Of a DNA stretch of 25,296 nucleotides, positions 22,352-25,296 are shown in pieces. The stretch covers positions 1-25,296 of the forward strand of contig JACQAW010000296.1 in the NCBI GenBank assembly GCA_016194725.1. The letters run 5' to 3'. The notes below the pieces were generated by a model, which was not told the origin of the DNA, made no database searches, and saw only the letters and a program-made list of their open reading frames with translations. Source of the stretch: Deltaproteobacteria bacterium (GTDB lineage: Bacteria > Bdellovibrionota > UBA1018 > UBA923). The stretch's first letter is position 1. Every line of letters starts with the position of its first letter. Made by a program: the position numbers and the translations under genes.

Positions 22352-22885
22352 ATGCGCGGATGCTTCGGGGTTCTGATGTTCAGCATGTCACTATCGTTGC
22401 TTGTCGGCTGCGTCTCAAAACCCATCGTGCGTCCACGCGAGGTGGTCGGGCATGCCATCACCCACGATACGGTAGTGCTGCTCTCGCGCAACTGGCTGCC
22501 TGACGGCACGCTTCAGTACGGCATGGCGATTTCAATTTTTCCCGAAGATTTTCTTTCGGTAAAAGCCGGCCAGAACCTCGAACTCTTCGTCGATGGTCAC
22601 CGCTACTGGTTGGCCTTGCGCACCGACAGCAATAAACGTCCCACCGCTGATCCTGCAACCGCGCCCGCGTTAAGCCCGGAATACGTGAACTTTTATCAGC
22701 GCGCTTCAGCTCATCACAGCAGCCAGAAAGTCGAAACTCTCTTATATGATGGGCTTCCCCCCGACTTCCTGAGGCGCGTGGCGCATGCCAGTTCCGTCCA
22801 AGGAACGATCAATGGCTCCAAGGAATCCTGGAGCTTCGAGTTCACGCAGGTGCTTTTGCGTCAGTTCTACGACTGGTCAGAATAA
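22352..22885 (+). CDS. Predicted lipoprotein, unknown function
   Basis: 177 residues with a type II signal peptide: MRGCFGVLMFSMSLSLLVGC, in which LVGC is the lipobox and Cys20 the lipidated residue. The next residues are Val-Ser-Lys, with no Asp at +2, which would favour outer-membrane sorting under the Lol rule if it applies here. The mature part has no family I recognise. Notable stretches are TVVLLSRNWLPDGTLQYGMAISIFPEDFLSVKAGQNLELFVDG and SWSFEFTQVLLRQFYDWSE, alternating beta-type sequence ending in an aromatic tail. The gene is divergent from the 7TM cyclase-like gene. No terminator is evident between it and the next gene, which has its own strong promoter. Confidence 0.75.
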   Translation: MRGCFGVLMFSMSLSLLVGCVSKPIVRPREVVGHAITHDTVVLLSRNWLPDGTLQYGMAISIFPEDFLSVKAGQNLELFVDGHRYWLALRTDSNKRPTADPATAPALSPEYVNFYQRASAHHSSQKVETLLYDGLPPDFLRRVAHASSVQGTINGSKESWSFEFTQVLLRQFYDWSE

Positions 22886-22958
22886 CAGCAAAATCAGTAA
22901 CTTGAGCTAAAACGCCCCAGACCCGGTCAGTAAAAGACATTTTTAACCCACTTAATAG

Positions 22959-22988
22959 TTGACTATATTGGTCTGTTTTTGGTATAAA
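22959..22988 (+). promoter_or_regulatory. Strong sigma-70-type promoter of the exported repeat protein
   Basis: TTGACT (22959-22964), an 18-bp spacer and TATAAA (22983-22988) form the best -35/-10 pair in the window, inside an AT-rich stretch. The predicted start near 22995 gives a 5' leader of about 43 nt with CAGGAG 7 nt before the ATG at 23038. Confidence 0.75.
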
Positions 22989-23037
22989 GCGCTCCATTAG
23001 TGATCTCAGTTGTCCACTGTCCAAACAGGAGTTGTTC

Positions 23038-24624
23038 ATGTCCCCAAATAAAACGGTTCTCAGTTTACTGATCATCGCGATGACGGTTCCGTCACTCGCC
23101 AGCGCCGCCCCCGCCCGCAAGGCCACGGGAAGCTCCGCTGCAAGCAAGCAAAAAGCTTCAACCAACCAAGAAGAAGGCGACGAAGCCCCGCGCCCCGGTG
23201 CCCGCCCCAGCGCCCCAAGCCACAGCTCGGCTCCTGTGCAGCATCACGAAGAAAGCCGGCCCGCGGCCCCAGCGCCAAGACCTGCCGCTCCCACGCCACG
23301 CCCGCCAGTAGTCGAACAACGGCACGAAGAAAGCCGTCCCGCTCCTCGTCCCGCGACTCCGGCTCCACGTCCAGCGACTCCCCCTGTCGTTGAGCAGAAG
23401 CACGAAGAAAAGCGTGAAGAAAGACACGAAACTCCCGCTCCACGCCCGGCCACTCCGCCGGTTGTCGAACAGAAGCACGAAGAAAAGCGTGAAGAAAGAC
23501 ACGAAACCCCCGCTCCACGCCCGGTCACTCCGCCTGTCGTCGTGACGACTCCAAGCCGCTCCGCTCCAAGCCGGGCGATTATTCCTCCGCGTCCAAGCGA
23601 ACCTGCTCGTGCGCACGTCGAAGTCGTTCGCACCAAGAGCGGCAACGTGGTCACTCCGGCTCACACGGCCCACATCGAAGAATCGCACAAGCGCGAGCAG
23701 ACCGTGATGAGAAACAACACCCGCGTGAACACGATCGTAACCGTGCACGTCAACACCTATCGCACAGAAGTGCGCCCGGTTGTCATAAACCGTTATAACG
23801 TCTACCAGACGACCTACTACCCCCGTTATCACGACGCATACCGGCCCTGGTATCACTACGGTTTCCGCGGCGGCTTCTACTACCCTGTCACGCCTGTGTA
23901 CGATATCCAGCTGAGCTTCTACAACCCGATCATCTTCTGGATGTACGCTGACCAGTACGACGAAACCTACTACAACACGTGGTACGGCTCGGACCTGTAC
24001 TCGTACCGCGAGCTGCAGCTGCGCAACGGCCGCCCTGGCGTGTACTTCCCAACTCAGACCATCCGCGACCTGGGCCTGGGCGTAAGCACGATGCCAATCC
24101 GTCAGCAGGCGAATTTTCGCGCCGGTCTGACCAAGCTGGCCGACCAGCTGGAATGGAAACTGCGTGAAGGCCTCGACAGCTCGATCACGCTGGGCCGAAG
24201 CGACATAGTGGTCTCCCATTTCGAGACGTTGAACGACGCTCTGGTCATCGAAGGCTTCGTTTCGGCTGACGCAAGGCAGTTCCCATTCAAGGCCTTGTTT
24301 GACCTGAACAACTTCGAAATGAACATGGTATTCGTCCCCGCAAGCTTTGACGGCGCTCCAACCGCCGATCAGCTTGCTGATCTGCGCGAGTTAAATGAGC
24401 GCATTGCCTACTACGGCGGTTCGGTCATTTTGGACGAGAGCGATGTAGCGTCATTGCCGGCCCCGATGCCGATCGACCCGACACCCACGCCGGTGATCGT
24501 CGACGAAACGCCCGCCCCGGTTATCATCGTGGCCGAACCGACACCTATTCCGGTGATCGTCGAACAACCCCGTCCGCAGCCTCGGGTCATCGTGATCGAG
24601 CACCGCGGCCGCCGCGGCGATTGA
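23038..24624 (+). CDS. Exported protein with Pro/His/Glu/Arg repeat region and Tyr-rich core
   Basis: 528 residues from the ATG at 23038 (CAGGAG Shine-Dalgarno). Signal peptide about 1-23 (VLSLLIIAMTVPSLASA). Residues 24-185 are low-complexity, alternating APRPATP blocks with charged EEKREERHE blocks, including two identical-length 25-residue repeats. Residues about 195-250 are Thr/Val/Arg-rich. Then comes an unusual aromatic segment (YNVYQTTYYPRYHDAYRPWYHYGFRGGFYYP, about 255-285). A folded domain follows with alternating helix and strand (FRAGLTKLADQLEWKLREG, VVSHFETLNDALVIEGFVSADARQFPFKALFDL). The tail is Pro-Thr-Ile-Val-rich (PTPTPVIVDETPAPVIIVAEP). Arrangement and composition suggest an envelope or surface-spanning protein; no family is recognised. 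The strong promoter and bidirectional-looking terminator imply an independent, well expressed unit. Confidence 0.8.
   Translation: MSPNKTVLSLLIIAMTVPSLASAAPARKATGSSAASKQKASTNQEEGDEAPRPGARPSAPSHSSAPVQHHEESRPAAPAPRPAAPTPRPPVVEQRHEESRPAPRPATPAPRPATPPVVEQKHEEKREERHETPAPRPATPPVVEQKHEEKREERHETPAPRPVTPPVVVTTPSRSAPSRAIIPPRPSEPARAHVEVVRTKSGNVVTPAHTAHIEESHKREQTVMRNNTRVNTIVTVHVNTYRTEVRPVVINRYNVYQTTYYPRYHDAYRPWYHYGFRGGFYYPVTPVYDIQLSFYNPIIFWMYADQYDETYYNTWYGSDLYSYRELQLRNGRPGVYFPTQTIRDLGLGVSTMPIRQQANFRAGLTKLADQLEWKLREGLDSSITLGRSDIVVSHFETLNDALVIEGFVSADARQFPFKALFDLNNFEMNMVFVPASFDGAPTADQLADLRELNERIAYYGGSVILDESDVASLPAPMPIDPTPTPVIVDETPAPVIIVAEPTPIPVIVEQPRPQPRVIVIEHRGRRGD
23386..23535 (+). repeat. Two tandem 75-bp in-frame repeats
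   Basis: Copies at 23386-23460 and 23461-23535 encode VVEQKHEEKREERHETPAP followed by RP(A/V)TPP. They differ at only a few bases (for example gttgag against gtcgaa, gccact against gtcact). Degenerate partial copies flank them (23311-23385 and 23536-23550). Near identity at the DNA level points to recent duplication by slippage or unequal exchange, so copy number may vary between strains. Confidence 0.9.
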
Positions 24625-24636
24625 AAAACACAATCC

Positions 24637-24705
24637 CTATCTCCTTCACGAGATAGCCAAAGAGCCCGGTCCTCTTCACTGAGGACCGGGCTTTTATTTT
24701 AATTT
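24637..24705 (+). terminator. Rho-independent terminator, with a smaller hairpin before it
   Basis: AGCCCGGTCCTC (24663-24674) and GAGGACCGGGCT (24681-24692) form a perfect 12-bp stem with a 6-base loop, followed by a U-rich run. Just upstream, CTATCTC (24637-24643) and GAGATAG (24650-24656) form a second 7-bp hairpin. Both lie within 70 bp of the stop codon of the exported repeat protein. Confidence 0.92.
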
Positions 24706-24861
24706 GCACGTACTCCATGCGGCTTCCACGCATTGTGCAAGACGTAAAGCGGTCTACTTCAGCTGCGTCGGCACGACGCGCTGGCTGGCCGCGGTTTTGC
24801 AATCGACCAGCACATGTTGCATGAGCACCATGCGAAAAACTTAATCAGAGGGGGTTGAGCT
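24706..24861. other. Gene-free stretch between terminator and last gene
   Basis: No gene is supported here. The only item of note is a 25-codon leftward frame (24831-24754) reading MVLMQHVLVDCKTAASQRV and ending VPTQLK, which looks protein-like but has no ribosome-binding site and is blocked upstream by a stop. It may be the remnant 3' end of a lost gene. AGAGGGGG at 24847-24854 serves as the ribosome-binding region of the next gene. Confidence 0.4.
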
Positions 24862-25269
24862 GTGTCGATGAAGAGGGTTGAGGTTTTTTTCAAATTTATA
24901 GCACGGTCGTTTGCTATCGCTTATCTTATCGGTCTAATGTCATTTCTGGGCTCCGAGCTCCACGCCAGGGAGCATCGTGAGCCGGCCGACTCCGAAGACG
25001 ATGCGATTCAAGTGCCCTATAATGAGCGGCTCAAGGCGCTCGATACCCTCCTGAACGCAGGAATAAAAAGACAGCTCCTCGACCTTCGCGTCGAACTTGC
25101 CTCGTTGCGCCGCCAGGTCGACGTTCTGAAATGGGAAGGCACCCACGACAGCCGCGGCGAGGGAAAATACTCCCGCCGCCGTCGACACGATGTCGAGCTG
25201 GACACCCAGATTGCCGCTACGGAAGAGGAAGACAGCCCTCGACCTTCTTACTCTGTGGATCGGGACTAA
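24862..25269 (+). CDS. Small exported or membrane-anchored protein, unknown function
   Basis: 135 residues from the GTG at 24862, placed 7-8 nt after GAGGGGG. An ATG two codons later (24868) is an alternative. The N-terminus (MKRVEVFFKFIARSFAIAYLIGLMSFLGSELHA) has a basic n-region, a hydrophobic core and a possible signal-peptidase site near LHA. Residues 50-95 form an amphipathic, probably coiled-coil helix (NERLKALDTLLNAGIKRQLLDLRVELASLRRQVDVL), which suggests oligomerisation. A very basic patch (KYSRRRRHD) and an acidic, Pro/Ser-containing tail follow. I do not recognise the family. It lies downstream of a terminator and so should have its own promoter, which I could not identify with confidence. 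Confidence 0.6.
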   Translation: MSMKRVEVFFKFIARSFAIAYLIGLMSFLGSELHAREHREPADSEDDAIQVPYNERLKALDTLLNAGIKRQLLDLRVELASLRRQVDVLKWEGTHDSRGEGKYSRRRRHDVELDTQIAATEEEDSPRPSYSVDRD

Positions 25270-25296
25270 AGAGCAGTTGTCAGTTTGGAGACTGAA

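Noticed and set aside
23386..23535. CRISPR-like repeats
   Set aside because: The repeats are directly tandem, in frame and 75 bp long with no spacers, so they are a coding repeat.
23158..24219. 353-residue leftward open frame antisense to the exported repeat protein
   Set aside because: It is a shadow of the low-complexity G/C-rich coding sequence: composition is Arg/Ala/Phe repetitive, there is no ribosome-binding site, and the sense strand has signal peptide, promoter and terminator.

Overview
The window is a compact, roughly 60% G+C chromosomal segment of a Gram-negative bacterium. The evidence is a 434-residue outer-membrane barrel ending in Phe, a lipobox protein, and several exported proteins with Sec-type signal peptides. 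No rRNA, tRNA, transposase, integrase or CRISPR array is visible. The mix of stand-alone REC proteins, a 7TM receptor-cyclase, an XRE-type regulator and many exported orphans would fit a Bdellovibrionota/Oligoflexia or deltaproteobacterium-like genome. That placement is an inference without a phylogenetic marker. Layout, left to right: the 3' end of a hybrid histidine kinase (REC-Hpt); a GlsB/YeaQ-type membrane protein; an exported zinc amidase; an anchored orphan; ATP-dependent Lon protease; a 328-bp gene-free stretch holding promoter and operator-like palindromes and a candidate structured RNA; an HxlR regulator behind a SAM methyltransferase; a membrane protein with a left-handed beta-helix acyltransferase domain and a small membrane protein; an orphan response regulator divergent from a creatininase-family protein. 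Next comes a two-gene redox operon: a large FAD/Fe-S 2-hydroxyacid dehydrogenase with an unusual C-terminal membrane tail, overlapping a PoxB-like thiamine-diphosphate enzyme. It is followed by an exported pentapeptide-repeat protein, an exported BPL-N/glutamine-amidotransferase-like protein, a DcaP-like porin with a strong terminator downstream, a second orphan response regulator, an XRE-type regulator with a 55-residue very basic protein behind it, a leftward cluster (7TM cyclase-like receptor, exported cupin, RimJ-like acetyltransferase), a lipoprotein, a well-expressed-looking exported repeat protein with clear promoter and terminator, and a small exported orphan. Two features cut across the window. 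First, about nine genes have a -10-like hexamer ending 6-7 nt before the start codon and no clear Shine-Dalgarno, which predicts leaderless mRNAs. Another set (PoxB-like, BPL-N, 18911, 23038 and others) has strong Shine-Dalgarno sequences. Second, all five convergent gene pairs abut or overlap (gap 16 bp or less, one pair sharing a CTAG for both stops). I see no defence or mobile system. The best candidates for something undescribed are the structured RNA upstream of lon, the membrane-tailed dehydrogenase/PoxB pair, and the basic small protein behind the XRE regulator.
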